Shown: positions 36,808 through 46,096, counted from the first letter of the stretch. The stretch is 64,000 bases of DNA from JAPOXR01 sp965221815 (GCA_965221815.1 OZ244915.1:1860001-1924000), one strand, 5' to 3'. Made by a program: numbers and translations. Notes: generated by a model not told the origin, from the sequence alone.

Positions 36808-37328
36808 TGATCGGATTCTCCCTGGTTGGTCATTGCGAATTCCGCGCCGAAATACTGGAAACACCATCGACTGCGCACCTCGTCGCTCCAGTCGTAGAGA
36901 TCCTCGGCCAAATTCCATCCGTGACAAGACAAGTCAGAACCGAGAACCGCCATGGCCCGCCGCAGCGGGGTCATCAGTTCGCGGTGGGACTTGATGCGGA
37001 TCAGCGCCTGGAAGCGCAGCTCACTGAGTCTGCGCGGCCTGTCCTTCGTAGATCTGGCTCCAAAGGCGGATGCCAGCCTGTCGCCATCCAAGGATCGCAA
37101 CCGGGCGAACGTGGTTGCAAGAAGGGAAAGCTGACCCGCTGTCGGAGTCTGGCCGTGTTCCCGGAGTCGTGCGTTCAACTCCAGTGTCTCCGCGACCGCC
37201 AGCGCCTCAACCGGAGAACTGCAACGTCTGAGGCGCGCACGAACAGACCGCGCGGCACCATCGTCAAGGCCCATACACCTTCCGTGCCACGCAACGACGA
37301 TTTTGCCGATTTCCGTGTTCCTTTTCAT
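36804..37328 (-). CDS. cse2: Cascade small subunit Cse2 (Cas11e)
   Basis: A 174-residue helical protein matching Cse2 in length, position and pattern (an early VAWHG, LRRC and a late RRAMAVLG segment). Two copies form the Cascade belly and stabilise the R-loop. It overlaps cse1 by 4 bp and cas7 by 4 bp. Confidence 0.92.
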   Translation of the reverse strand: MKRNTEIGKIVVAWHGRCMGLDDGAARSVRARLRRCSSPVEALAVAETLELNARLREHGQTPTAGQLSLLATTFARLRSLDGDRLASAFGARSTKDRPRRLSELRFQALIRIKSHRELMTPLRRAMAVLGSDLSCHGWNLAEDLYDWSDEVRSRWCFQYFGAEFAMTNQGESDQ

Positions 37329-38694
37329 GATTGTCCTTCCCTTTTGTCGGGTGCGGGCAGGTTCAAACTGCGGCGGACTCTTCGCGCCACCTCTCCATGC
37401 AGGTTGCGCTTCGCCATGACCCGCCTTTCGATATCGGCAATATCGTGGTCAGCTAGTCCAGCCCACACCTGTTCATCGAACATCCGGCCGGCAACCCTGT
37501 TCAGGACACGGAACCAACTCTTTTCGACTTCGTCGTCTTTGCCGTCGGCAATTTTACCGACAGCAGCGACAAATTCCTGCTCTGTCTCGGCATAAAAGGT
37601 CTCGACCAGCGAAGCAAGTCCTGTGCCATCGAGACGACAGGCTGCCTTCAGGGCCTTGCGAACAGCGGCTGACGTCGCCGTCGCCGCCTCCACCAGGCAA
37701 TGAACCCGGTCGACCATATCCTCATCAAGATCCAGAAACCCAGGATAGGTATCAAGGGTAAAATTGACAGGCTTCATTTTTTTCATCTCCCAGCCACCGA
37801 CCAGAAGTTCGGCGGCCGGGGCAGCGGGACGATTGTTGTATGCGCGAACCACTTCTGCAACCCGGCGGGTCCCGGAACCCTCTTGACGATTGATCATCGT
37901 CGTGCCGAGCCAGTTCCTGTAACTGACCCGCCCACCGCCCGGATGAACCGGTAGCCATTCCGGGTCATCTTGTTGACGCCGGTAGTACGGCGTCAAAGGA
38001 TGTGCCCAGGCCGTGTAGTTGGTCCCGTATTTTTTTTGGATAACACCCTTGACACGGTCTTCAGCAAACACAAGCCGCAAACGTCGGGGCATTCCGAAAA
38101 AGACCTCCAGCGGGTGTGTGGTATCGCCTGACACGACCTGGCCCTTCTCGGAGGTCCGCGTCGGTCGCAACCATGGCAGCGCCTTGTGCGCGTCATGCGC
38201 CGGAAGGCGGGGTCTTGGCAGAACATTGGAATAGAGAAGATGCCACAACGGCCTTTGCTCAGGCTGCAGGCCGCTTGGCTGAACCAGGGTTGTCATCGGC
38301 CCACCACCGCGCATCGACGTCCTGTTCCCGGAACCACCGCTCGGCGCGAATGCCTGAAGCGTGTAAAGTGCCATTGCCGCTTCCGCGGGCTTCAGGGTTG
38401 AAAAACGGTTCCGTTTCACCATAAGATCAGCATTCTTGCCAGCCGTCGAATCCCCGGCGGAATCGATGAAGAGCCTGTCAACCGGCTTGATGTCGGAGGG
38501 TTTGGCATCCTGTTCGAAGGGTTCCATGTCCTGCAGAAATCGTGGGCCGCTCCCTCCCAGTTGAAAATGCCCCGCAAAGAGTTCCATTCGCTTGCGGAGT
38601 CGTCCGGCATCAGGATGTTCCAGCATCCGCTTCCAGTCAGCGTCATCCTCAGGCGGGCAAGTCAGCGAAATCAGACCAATCAGAAATTCAAGGC
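37325..38694 (-). pseudogene. cse1: Cascade large subunit Cse1 (Cas8e), 3' part, interrupted by ISKra4
   Basis: This fragment holds residues 46 to 501 of Cse1, starting at the duplicated target bases 38686-38694. It continues directly from the 5' part at 40430-40574. Cse1 recognises the PAM and recruits Cas3, so loss should stop interference. The rest of the frame is undamaged: features such as PLEVFFGMPRRLRL and the C-terminal four-helix bundle are present. An ATG inside the IS (38821) reads in frame into this part, giving a 498-residue chimera whose first about 45 residues come from IS DNA. Whether it is expressed or folds is unknown. Confidence 0.9.
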
Positions 38695-40429
38695 GGGTGC
38701 GGCTCAGATTTGTGGGACATGCTCTGACTGATCTTTTTCCTGACATCCGGACAGCGCCCGTCGGAGCGGGTTTGTATCGGTCTCTGTATCGATCTATGTC
38801 CATTTCCGCCCACAGGAACACGGAGAGTCGGCATCACGGCTCCGGTTGGGTTTGGCGACAGGGCAGTCAGGAGACACAGGCAGATGGCAGTTCAAGATAA
38901 AGAGCGGGACAAAAAGCAGGAGTTCAGGCATCCAGAGGTGGTCGCGTATTTGCGGAGTCTGTCGGCCGCGGAGGCCGCGCTGAACCGACCGATGATCCGC
39001 CAGGATGGGGACGGTTTCCTCGAATACCGGATTTTCGATGGAACGGTGATCTGCCGCCGCATGGCGACGACGGAGTTGCCAGGGCATGAGGGGTCCGCGG
39101 CGCGGTCCCCTGATCTCCTGCCACGGCTCGAGAAGGAACTGGCCGCGACAGTGGTTGATCTGGATGCCGTCGAGACCGCCCTGCGCGGTGATGCGCTGGT
39201 CGCGGCAGCGGCCCAATTGCGACTGCTGCTTGAAGCCCGGGATGACGCCCTTGATCCCCCGCACTGCCCCCATTGCGGGGGCCGTATGGCGCGCTGGGGA
39301 GACAAACGTCCCAAGACCTCTATGACCCGCCTGGGCAAGGTGACGGTGGCGCGGCGGCATTACCGCTGTTCGGCCTGTCGCACCGGCCTCTTCCCGCTGG
39401 ACGCCGCGTTGCGTCTTGAGGGGCGGACAACAACACCGGGCTACGAGCGGATGGTCATGGCCGCCGCTGCGGAGGTCGGCAGTCGCCGCGCCGTGACGCT
39501 CCTTGAAGAGCTGAGCGGGACCCGGGTCAGCCGGTCCCGGTTTGACAGGCTGGCCCGCGCGCTGGGCAGGGAAGTGGTCGCGTTTGAGCGCAGGGATGTC
39601 CCCCCGGCGGCGGTGATTCCCACCCGGCCGGTGGTGGCGGCTGACGGGACCGGCGTGCCGATCCGGCCTGCCGAACTTGCCGGGCGCGCCGGCAAACAGG
39701 CGGATGGCACAGCCCGGACGCGCGAAGCCAAGCTGCTGCGCATCTGTGAAGTGGCGCCTGACCCCAAGGGCCGGATCAAGGCCGTTGCCGGGAGTATCAC
39801 CCAATCATCAGTGATCGACAGCGCCCGGGCTCCCACCACCGGTGGGATGTCCGAGTGTGCCGCCCGCGTGAGGCGGGAGGCGCAGCGGCGCGGTGTGCTG
39901 GACAGCGCGGAGGCGGTGATCCTGTCCGATGGCGCCGCCTGGATCGAAAAGACGATGCGCACGGTCTTCGCCGGCATGCACCTGACCTTCGTGCTCGATC
40001 TGTTCCATGTCCTGGAAAGGCTTCAGGAGGCCCTGAAGGAGACGTTGGAAGACCCCGTGCGTCGTCAGACCACTTTCGACCGGATCAAGGCCCGGATCAA
40101 GGCCGGTGAGGCAGCCCGGGTCCTCGCGGCGCTTGCCACACTGGCCAAGAGCTCACCCGCGATCAGGGCGTTCGTGAATTATTGCAGACCCAACCTGCAC
40201 CGCATGCGCTACGATGTCTATACACGGCAGGGTCTCCCCTGCGGCAGCGGCCTCGTCGAAGGCGGCTGCCGGACCGTTGTAGTCGATCGACTCAAAAAAA
40301 GCGGCAGCCGCTGGTCCGTTGACGGCGCCAACGCAATCATGGCTATCCGGTGCTGCCAGATGAACAACCGGGTCGCCGACTTCTTCCACTGGCGCGCTGC
40401 AGCATGAGCCACAAATCTGAGCCGCACCC
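38695..40429 (+). mobile_element. ISKra4-family insertion sequence, copy 1 (inside cse1)
   Basis: A 1735-bp element with a 21-bp perfect terminal inverted repeat (38695-38715 and 40409-40429). It is flanked by the 9-bp direct repeat ATTCAAGGC at 38686-38694 and 40430-40438. It carries one transposase. Insertion is in the + orientation, opposite to cse1. Copy 2 at 44362-46096 has the same length and differs at only about five positions that I can see, so both insertions are recent. Confidence 0.95.
38884..40407 (+). CDS. ISKra4-family transposase, copy 1
   Basis: A 507-residue DDE transposase of the ISKra4 family. An N-terminal zinc-binding segment has two CxxC knuckles (CPHCGG near residue 128, CSAC near 159). 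A central RNase H-like part holds VAADGTG with a likely catalytic Asp and the ILSDGAAWI segment, and the family's C-terminal block is PCGSGLVEGGCR, then GSRWSVDGANAI. AGGAG lies 10 bases upstream of the ATG. It differs from copy 2 at four residues (Met59/Leu and three others: Val/Gly, Cys/Phe, Leu/Trp), all of them amino-acid changing. Confidence 0.93.
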   Translation: MAVQDKERDKKQEFRHPEVVAYLRSLSAAEAALNRPMIRQDGDGFLEYRIFDGTVICRRMATTELPGHEGSAARSPDLLPRLEKELAATVVDLDAVETALRGDALVAAAAQLRLLLEARDDALDPPHCPHCGGRMARWGDKRPKTSMTRLGKVTVARRHYRCSACRTGLFPLDAALRLEGRTTTPGYERMVMAAAAEVGSRRAVTLLEELSGTRVSRSRFDRLARALGREVVAFERRDVPPAAVIPTRPVVAADGTGVPIRPAELAGRAGKQADGTARTREAKLLRICEVAPDPKGRIKAVAGSITQSSVIDSARAPTTGGMSECAARVRREAQRRGVLDSAEAVILSDGAAWIEKTMRTVFAGMHLTFVLDLFHVLERLQEALKETLEDPVRRQTTFDRIKARIKAGEAARVLAALATLAKSSPAIRAFVNYCRPNLHRMRYDVYTRQGLPCGSGLVEGGCRTVVVDRLKKSGSRWSVDGANAIMAIRCCQMNNRVADFFHWRAAA

Positions 40430-40574
40430 ATTCAAGGCCGGCGAGGTTGAAATCCGGCCGCGACCATGCAAGTTCAGAAATCCCTGGCGCGGCAACCTGA
40501 TCAGGGCGAATTGTGACGATGTCTCCATCCCGTCGCACGGGAATCCAGCCGTCACATATGAGGTTCAGTGTCAT
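40430..40574 (-). pseudogene. cse1: Cse1 (Cas8e), 5' part before ISKra4
   Basis: This 145-bp piece encodes the first 48 residues of Cse1 (beginning MTLNLICDGWIPV, the usual N terminus with the conserved WIPV), then runs into the IS. Dropping one copy of the 9-bp target duplication and joining to 38685 restores an in-frame 501-residue protein, almost the same length as E. coli Cse1 (502). This shows the interruption is the only lesion. Confidence 0.93.
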
Positions 40575-40696
40575 TCGGATTCAGTGGTCCTGTGGCCAGT
40601 TCGTTGCCGATTCAATCGTGCCACCGAAGGCAATGATTGGTGGGGACGGCGGCCATCTTTATGATGTGATTCATACTGTCGCCAACGTCCGATCCC

Positions 40697-40792
40697 TCAA
40701 TTGAACCTGCGAGTCCCGGACTGATATCCGAAGAACAATCCGAGGAACTCACGCAGGCGCGCCACGACCGGTTCGAAAAGAGATTCTGGCAT
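40697..40792 (-). CDS. Possible 31-residue ORF just after cas3
   Basis: ATG 40792 begins one base after the cas3 stop codon and gives a 31-residue peptide (MPESLFEPVVARLREFLGLF then a basic tail). No ribosome site of its own; translation would depend on coupling. It may be chance. The rest of 40575-40793 must hold the Cascade promoter. Confidence 0.25.
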   Translation of the reverse strand: MPESLFEPVVARLREFLGLFFGYQSGTRRFN

Positions 40793-40793
40793 G

Positions 40794-43352
40794 TTATGTC
40801 GGCGGGGACAAGGGCATCAGACCCTTTTCCCTGTCATATAAGAGATGGTCCCCAACCTGTCCACTGGTTTCGTCAACCACCCCAACCCGGCATGCCTCAA
40901 CCCGCCATTTCGGCCATGACGCCTTGAGGGTGTGGATTTCCGGCACATCCTGATTCGGAAGAAGGGGCCCGAATCTTCGCCGGGACGCTGTAACCTCGGA
41001 GAGCGAACAGGCCATGGTGTCATCACCGTGATCCGCCCAAGGAATCAGGTGACCACCCTTGCGGCGCACCAATACAACGGTCACCTGCGGTTCTCCAAGA
41101 CGCGTTGGCAACAGGGCATCATTTCCAACGGCACCCCGGGTTCCCACGATATATCCACTTGCCGCATCGACCACATTTCCCCTTGCGATTCCCACCTCTG
41201 CCAACGCCGCGCCATCCAATACCTGTTCATCGCAAATGGCTTTCGGCACAAGCGGAACATCATCACCGTGCACGCGTTCAATCAGATTGCGTAGACCGTC
41301 AGGTGAAGTGATTTTGCCGGCGTCAAACAATACCCGTGCGGTCCTCCACTGCTCGTCGAGCCGATACACCCACGCGCCACGCCCCAGAACCTCGTGAAGC
41401 CACCCTTCCTCCACAATGTCAGGATCCGGTGACACCACATGAAGTGTCGGGCCGGCGACGGGACGGTCTGCTGCTGGACGCATTCCAATATGCCGCCAGA
41501 GCCTTCCCGCACGTTGGATCAATGAACCCACCGGCGCAAGGTCCGACACCATCACGTCGAAGTCCAGATCGAGGGATGCCTCAACCACCTGTGTCGCCAC
41601 CAGGATGACCCCTTCCCGCCCCTCACCTTTCTTTCCGAATCTACGTGTCACATCCTGTTCAATTTGCAGCCGGTCCACCATTGCATATCGCGCATGCAGG
41701 AGTTCGGTCTTTAATCCTCTGCTCTTGAGGGTCTCGGCCGATGCGATCGCCTCGTCGACGGCATTCCGCACCCAAACGCATGATGCGCCCCTTGAGGTCA
41801 TTTCTGACAAGAGTGCTACAGCCTCATTCGAGTCGGCAAGTCGTTCGACAGTGACCTTCCGCATGCTCTCGGAGAACGGCTTGACTGGCAGACTCTCCAT
41901 TTTTTTGCCCACTAGGTGAATGCCGGGGTAGTTTGTATTTTCCAGTTGACCCGGTTCTGCCGCCGCGCCGGCAAGACCCCCCTGAAAGGCTTCAACGTAT
42001 GACTGCCGCAGGGACAACGGAAGAGTGGCCGTCATAACCACCGCCGAACCGCCAAGCGTCGCCTGCATTCTCAGCAGCGCTTTCAGTTCTTCCTGCATAT
42101 AGGGATCATAGCTGTGCGCCTCGTCGACAATCAACACCCTGTCGGCGAGGCCAAACAGCCTGAGCGTGGAGAATCGTGTTGGAAGAATTCCCAGCAATGC
42201 CTGGTCGATTGTCCCGACACAAACGGTCGCCAGCAATGCTCTCCTCCGGCTGTCAACCAGCCATTCCGCATGGTCAGCTTCAGGGGTCTTGTCGTCCGAT
42301 CCGCCGCGCAGTCCCCGCATGGCTTCATACAACTTTGCCCGCCCGTGGGCCAGAACAGTGGGCGGCATCGATTCGAAGAGATCAGGCACGATCGACCGCA
42401 TACGCTCGTAAACGGCATCCGAGGTCGCCATCGTCGGGAGTGCAAAAAACAACCCCCGGGCTTTCCTGGCCCGGATCATGCGCCAGGCCAAGATCACCGC
42501 TGCTTCGGTTTTTCCCGTCCCCGTGCTATCTTCGAGTATGACAAGTTGGGGGCCTTCTTCCAGATCAACCGACATTGCGGCCTCCTGCATCGGCCGCAGT
42601 TCGCTCATGCCCGCAAGCAAACCTGAACGGATTTGCGCGGCAGGTGGAGAATTCAGTCCGGCCTTCTCGATTGCCCGGCCCGCGCGTTGACGTGATTCTG
42701 CGAAGGCTCCGGCAAGACTCTGGAGATTCCGCTTGAGGGGAAACCACTCCTCGCACGAACCCACCCAGTCAGACGTGACTGTCAGGCCACTCAGCGTCCA
42801 ACTGAGCGACTTCGCTTCGTCAGCTCCTATCTCTCCCAGCGCGGCATTGGGCAGAAGTCTCAACAGTTGAGTGACCCATTCCCTGGCCGCCGTCTGGCCC
42901 TCACCGACAGCACGCCGATAACGACGCATCTCCGTCCGATGCCCAATAACCCGTGCCGGCGGCTGGCCATGATGACCGGCCACCGCGGCATAGAGTTCAA
43001 TTCGTCCGCATTTATCAGCGCCAAGTGTAGCCAGGGTCTCGTCCAGAACGCTGCAGAGAAGATAGTCGGAGAGTTGCCAATGACGCGGCGCACCCGTCTT
43101 GCCGTCACGAACCAGTGAACGAAATGACTCGGACATTTTCCCGACATCATGTAATGCGACAAGCAAGATCATTGCCTGGCGCTGCGCATCGGACAGTCCA
43201 TCAAACGCCGTATGGTCTTTGATCAGTTCTTCGGCGCAGGCCGCAACATCCAACATATGAATTACTGCCGGGAGTTCGTCTCCCTCACTGTTGGTCTTGC
43301 CCGGCCAATCAAACAGTTGATCCAACTTGCGCCTCACTTGCCATTCCATCAC
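40794..43352 (-). CDS. cas3: CRISPR nuclease-helicase Cas3
   Basis: An 852-residue Cas3. The N-terminal HD nuclease has His32, His68-Asp69 (VALHDVGK), His91 and His127-His128. The SF2 helicase has Walker A STGTGKT at residues 276-282, DEAH at 410-413, MTATLP in motif III, and QRAGRLWRH in motif VI. It is recruited by Cascade to unwind and degrade target DNA. It is upstream of cse1 on the same strand, as in E. coli. It looks intact, but its recruiter Cse1 is interrupted. Confidence 0.95.
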   Translation of the reverse strand: MMEWQVRRKLDQLFDWPGKTNSEGDELPAVIHMLDVAACAEELIKDHTAFDGLSDAQRQAMILLVALHDVGKMSESFRSLVRDGKTGAPRHWQLSDYLLCSVLDETLATLGADKCGRIELYAAVAGHHGQPPARVIGHRTEMRRYRRAVGEGQTAAREWVTQLLRLLPNAALGEIGADEAKSLSWTLSGLTVTSDWVGSCEEWFPLKRNLQSLAGAFAESRQRAGRAIEKAGLNSPPAAQIRSGLLAGMSELRPMQEAAMSVDLEEGPQLVILEDSTGTGKTEAAVILAWRMIRARKARGLFFALPTMATSDAVYERMRSIVPDLFESMPPTVLAHGRAKLYEAMRGLRGGSDDKTPEADHAEWLVDSRRRALLATVCVGTIDQALLGILPTRFSTLRLFGLADRVLIVDEAHSYDPYMQEELKALLRMQATLGGSAVVMTATLPLSLRQSYVEAFQGGLAGAAAEPGQLENTNYPGIHLVGKKMESLPVKPFSESMRKVTVERLADSNEAVALLSEMTSRGASCVWVRNAVDEAIASAETLKSRGLKTELLHARYAMVDRLQIEQDVTRRFGKKGEGREGVILVATQVVEASLDLDFDVMVSDLAPVGSLIQRAGRLWRHIGMRPAADRPVAGPTLHVVSPDPDIVEEGWLHEVLGRGAWVYRLDEQWRTARVLFDAGKITSPDGLRNLIERVHGDDVPLVPKAICDEQVLDGAALAEVGIARGNVVDAASGYIVGTRGAVGNDALLPTRLGEPQVTVVLVRRKGGHLIPWADHGDDTMACSLSEVTASRRRFGPLLPNQDVPEIHTLKASWPKWRVEACRVGVVDETSGQVGDHLLYDREKGLMPLSPPT

Positions 43353-43454
43353 AACCTGAACGTATCAATTCAGAAACGGGACGAGGCAAGATCAGGGAAT
43401 TCTATCCCTGAGTCACACCCTATCGGAAGCGGCCTGCAATCATCCGTGGCTCGA

Positions 43455-44033
43455 TTATGCCTTGCGGGTTGGGATATCCCTGTCTGGCAAGGGGTTGGGG
43501 TGGCCTGTCCCCGTCGATGCGGTGTGAGTCTCGTCAAACAGATTGAGACAGATCTCCATGGACCTCTCGGAGACTTGAAACAGGGCCGCCATCCTGTGAA
43601 TCTTCTCATTGGGGTCCCACCGGTCAAAAACGTTGCGACTGTAATATTCGACACGGTCGCGGGGCATTAACAAATTGGCAGCAAACTTGTTGGCTTCTAT
43701 TTCCTCGTCCGGCCCGATCTGGGTGTTATGATATTTCCCGACCGACGTGCTTCGGTAGGCACGGTCATCATCCACACCGTCCCCGATCAAGTGCCGGTGC
43801 AGCATGTAATGACCCAACTCATGGGCCAGTGTAAAGCGCTGACGAGTCCGGACATTGTTGGCATTAATGGTGATCAGAAACCCCGACTTCACATTCTCGA
43901 TCATCCCGGAGATGTCGTCATGCAAATAGGCTTTCTTGTATCCAATGCCGAGAATACGCGGTAAAGCCTCCACAAACACGGGAATCGATTTCCGGGCATC
44001 CACAAAGGTACGCCATTCATCGGCCAGGTTCAT
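43455..44033 (-). CDS. ImmA/IrrE-family metallopeptidase
   Basis: A 192-residue zinc metallopeptidase. The active site is HELGH (in FTLAHELGHYMLHRHL, about residues 70-85). The third ligand is expected in the EIEANKFAANLLMP stretch about 40 residues later, a pattern shared with IrrE and ImmA. ATG 44033 has AAGGAGG 8 bases upstream. Family members cleave repressors or DNA-damage regulators. It overlaps the upstream small membrane gene by 17 bp, so the two work as a pair. It ends about 100 bp before cas3. Known pairs of this kind occur in integrative elements; function here is unknown. Confidence 0.88.
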   Translation of the reverse strand: MNLADEWRTFVDARKSIPVFVEALPRILGIGYKKAYLHDDISGMIENVKSGFLITINANNVRTRQRFTLAHELGHYMLHRHLIGDGVDDDRAYRSTSVGKYHNTQIGPDEEIEANKFAANLLMPRDRVEYYSRNVFDRWDPNEKIHRMAALFQVSERSMEICLNLFDETHTASTGTGHPNPLPDRDIPTRKA

Positions 44034-44361
44034 AACGTGGTCCTCCTTCATCGTCCTGAGACTCTGCCCAATCAGGACTCTCCATATTTTGCGGGGTCCG
44101 GACTCCCAGAATCTCCAAATGGGCATGAATAATGTTGGGCAGCTCGCGTTGAACGTAGTCAACAGCCGCTTTTTCTGCCAACTCTTCGGCAACTTCCTGG
44201 GCCATTTTCCTAGCTTCTCGGCGCGCAATCCGATGGACATTAATAAAAGCAAAAATTCCGGCAAGAGCCAGAATGATACCGATACATGCCAGCAGAGTCG
44301 ACACAAGATCCAGTCGGCCCAATTGAGCGGCTGTCAACGTGACATCGCCCAACTCATGAAT
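44017..44361 (-). pseudogene. Small membrane/coiled-coil protein, 3' part, interrupted by ISKra4 copy 2
   Basis: This part encodes residues 4-117 of a protein with one membrane helix (LLACIGIILALAGIFAFI, about residues 27-44). A charged coiled coil (about 49-75) and an acidic tail follow. The first codons are beyond the IS, at 46097-46114; joining across one target copy gives a clean frame starting MNEIHELGDV. A TTG at 44352 could still start translation inside the gene, giving 111 residues, so partial function is possible. It overlaps the metallopeptidase gene. Confidence 0.82.
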
Positions 44362-46096
44362 GGGTGCGGCTCAGATTTGTGGGACACGCTCTGACTGATC
44401 TTTTTCCTGACATCCGGACAGCGCCCGTCGGAGCGGGTTTGTATCGGTCTCTGTATCGATCTATGTCCATTTCCGCCCACAGGAACACGGAGAGTCGGCA
44501 TCACGGCTCCGGTTGGGTTTGGCGACAGGGCAGTCAGGAGACACAGGCAGATGGCAGTTCAAGATAAAGAGCGGGACAAAAAGCAGGAGTTCAGGCATCC
44601 AGAGGTGGTCGCGTATTTGCGGAGTCTGTCGGCCGCGGAGGCCGCGCTGAACCGACCGATGATCCGCCAGGATGGGGACGGTTTCCTCGAATACCGGATT
44701 TTCGATGGAACGGTGATCTGCCGCCGCCTGGCGACGACGGAGTTGCCAGGGCATGAGGGGTCCGCGGCGCGGTCCCCTGATCTCCTGCCACGGCTCGAGA
44801 AGGAACTGGCCGCGACAGTGGTTGATCTGGATGCCGTCGAGACCGCCCTGCGCGGTGATGCGCTGGTCGCGGCAGCGGCCCAATTGCGACTGCTGCTTGA
44901 AGCCCGGGATGACGCCCTTGATCCCCCGCACTGCCCCCATTGCGGGGGCCGTATGGCGCGCTGGGGAGACAAACGTCCCAAGACCTCTATGACCCGCCTG
45001 GGCAAGGTGACGGTGGCGCGGCGGCATTACCGCTGTTCGGCCTGTCGCACCGGCCTCTTCCCGCTGGACGCCGCGTTGCGTCTTGAGGGGCGGACAACAA
45101 CACCGGGCTACGAGCGGATGGTCATGGCCGCCGCTGCGGAGGTCGGCAGTCGCCGCGCCGTGACGCTCCTTGAAGAGCTGAGCGGGACCCGGGTCAGCCG
45201 GTCCCGGTTTGACAGGCTGGCCCGCGCGCTGGGCAGGGAAGTGGTCGCGTTTGAGCGCAGGGATGTCCCCCCGGCGGCGGTGATTCCCACCCGGCCGGGG
45301 GTGGCGGCTGACGGGACCGGCGTGCCGATCCGGCCTGCCGAACTTGCCGGGCGCGCCGGCAAACAGGCGGATGGCACAGCCCGGACGCGCGAAGCCAAGC
45401 TGCTGCGCATCTGTGAAGTGGCGCCTGACCCCAAGGGCCGGATCAAGGCCGTTGCCGGGAGTATCACCCAATCATCAGTGATCGACAGCGCCCGGGCTCC
45501 CACCACCGGTGGGATGTCCGAGTTTGCCGCCCGCGTGAGGCGGGAGGCGCAGCGGCGCGGTGTGCTGGACAGCGCGGAGGCGGTGATCCTGTCCGATGGC
45601 GCCGCCTGGATCGAAAAGACGATGCGCACGGTCTTCGCCGGCATGCACCTGACCTTCGTGCTCGATCTGTTCCATGTCCTGGAAAGGCTTCAGGAGGCCC
45701 TGAAGGAGACGTGGGAAGACCCCGTGCGTCGTCAGACCACTTTCGACCGGATCAAGGCCCGGATCAAGGCCGGTGAGGCAGCCCGGGTCCTCGCGGCGCT
45801 TGCCACACTGGCCAAGAGCTCACCCGCGATCAGGGCGTTCGTGAATTATTGCAGACCCAACCTGCACCGCATGCGCTACGATGTCTATACACGGCAGGGT
45901 CTCCCCTGCGGCAGCGGCCTCGTCGAAGGCGGCTGCCGGACCGTTGTAGTCGATCGACTCAAAAAAAGCGGCAGCCGCTGGTCCGTTGACGGCGCCAACG
46001 CAATCATGGCTATCCGGTGCTGCCAGATGAACAACCGGGTCGCCGACTTCTTCCACTGGCGCGCTGCAGCATGAGCCACAAATCTGAGCCGCACCC
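44362..46096 (+). mobile_element. ISKra4-family insertion sequence, copy 2
   Basis: A 1735-bp twin of the element at 38695-40429 with the same 21-bp terminal inverted repeats. Its own 9-bp target duplication CTCATGAAT lies at 44353-44361 and 46097-46105, which differs from that of copy 1. So the copies inserted independently and in the same orientation. Confidence 0.95.
44551..46074 (+). CDS. ISKra4-family transposase, copy 2
   Basis: A 507-residue transposase, full length and identical to copy 1 except for four residues (59 Leu, and Gly, Phe and Trp at the other three sites). The zinc knuckles, the catalytic region and the C-terminal VEGGCR/RWSVDGA block are present. The Leu-to-Trp change lies in a helical segment (KETWEDP) and the Val-to-Gly change next to the VAADGTG motif; either might alter activity. 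I cannot tell which copy is the better enzyme. Confidence 0.93.
   Translation: MAVQDKERDKKQEFRHPEVVAYLRSLSAAEAALNRPMIRQDGDGFLEYRIFDGTVICRRLATTELPGHEGSAARSPDLLPRLEKELAATVVDLDAVETALRGDALVAAAAQLRLLLEARDDALDPPHCPHCGGRMARWGDKRPKTSMTRLGKVTVARRHYRCSACRTGLFPLDAALRLEGRTTTPGYERMVMAAAAEVGSRRAVTLLEELSGTRVSRSRFDRLARALGREVVAFERRDVPPAAVIPTRPGVAADGTGVPIRPAELAGRAGKQADGTARTREAKLLRICEVAPDPKGRIKAVAGSITQSSVIDSARAPTTGGMSEFAARVRREAQRRGVLDSAEAVILSDGAAWIEKTMRTVFAGMHLTFVLDLFHVLERLQEALKETWEDPVRRQTTFDRIKARIKAGEAARVLAALATLAKSSPAIRAFVNYCRPNLHRMRYDVYTRQGLPCGSGLVEGGCRTVVVDRLKKSGSRWSVDGANAIMAIRCCQMNNRVADFFHWRAAA

Noticed and set aside
38794..39804. A 336-codon minus-strand frame inside the ISKra4 element (and its twin at 44461-45471)
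   Set aside because: It is antisense to the transposase, has no ribosome site and reads as low-complexity shadow sequence.
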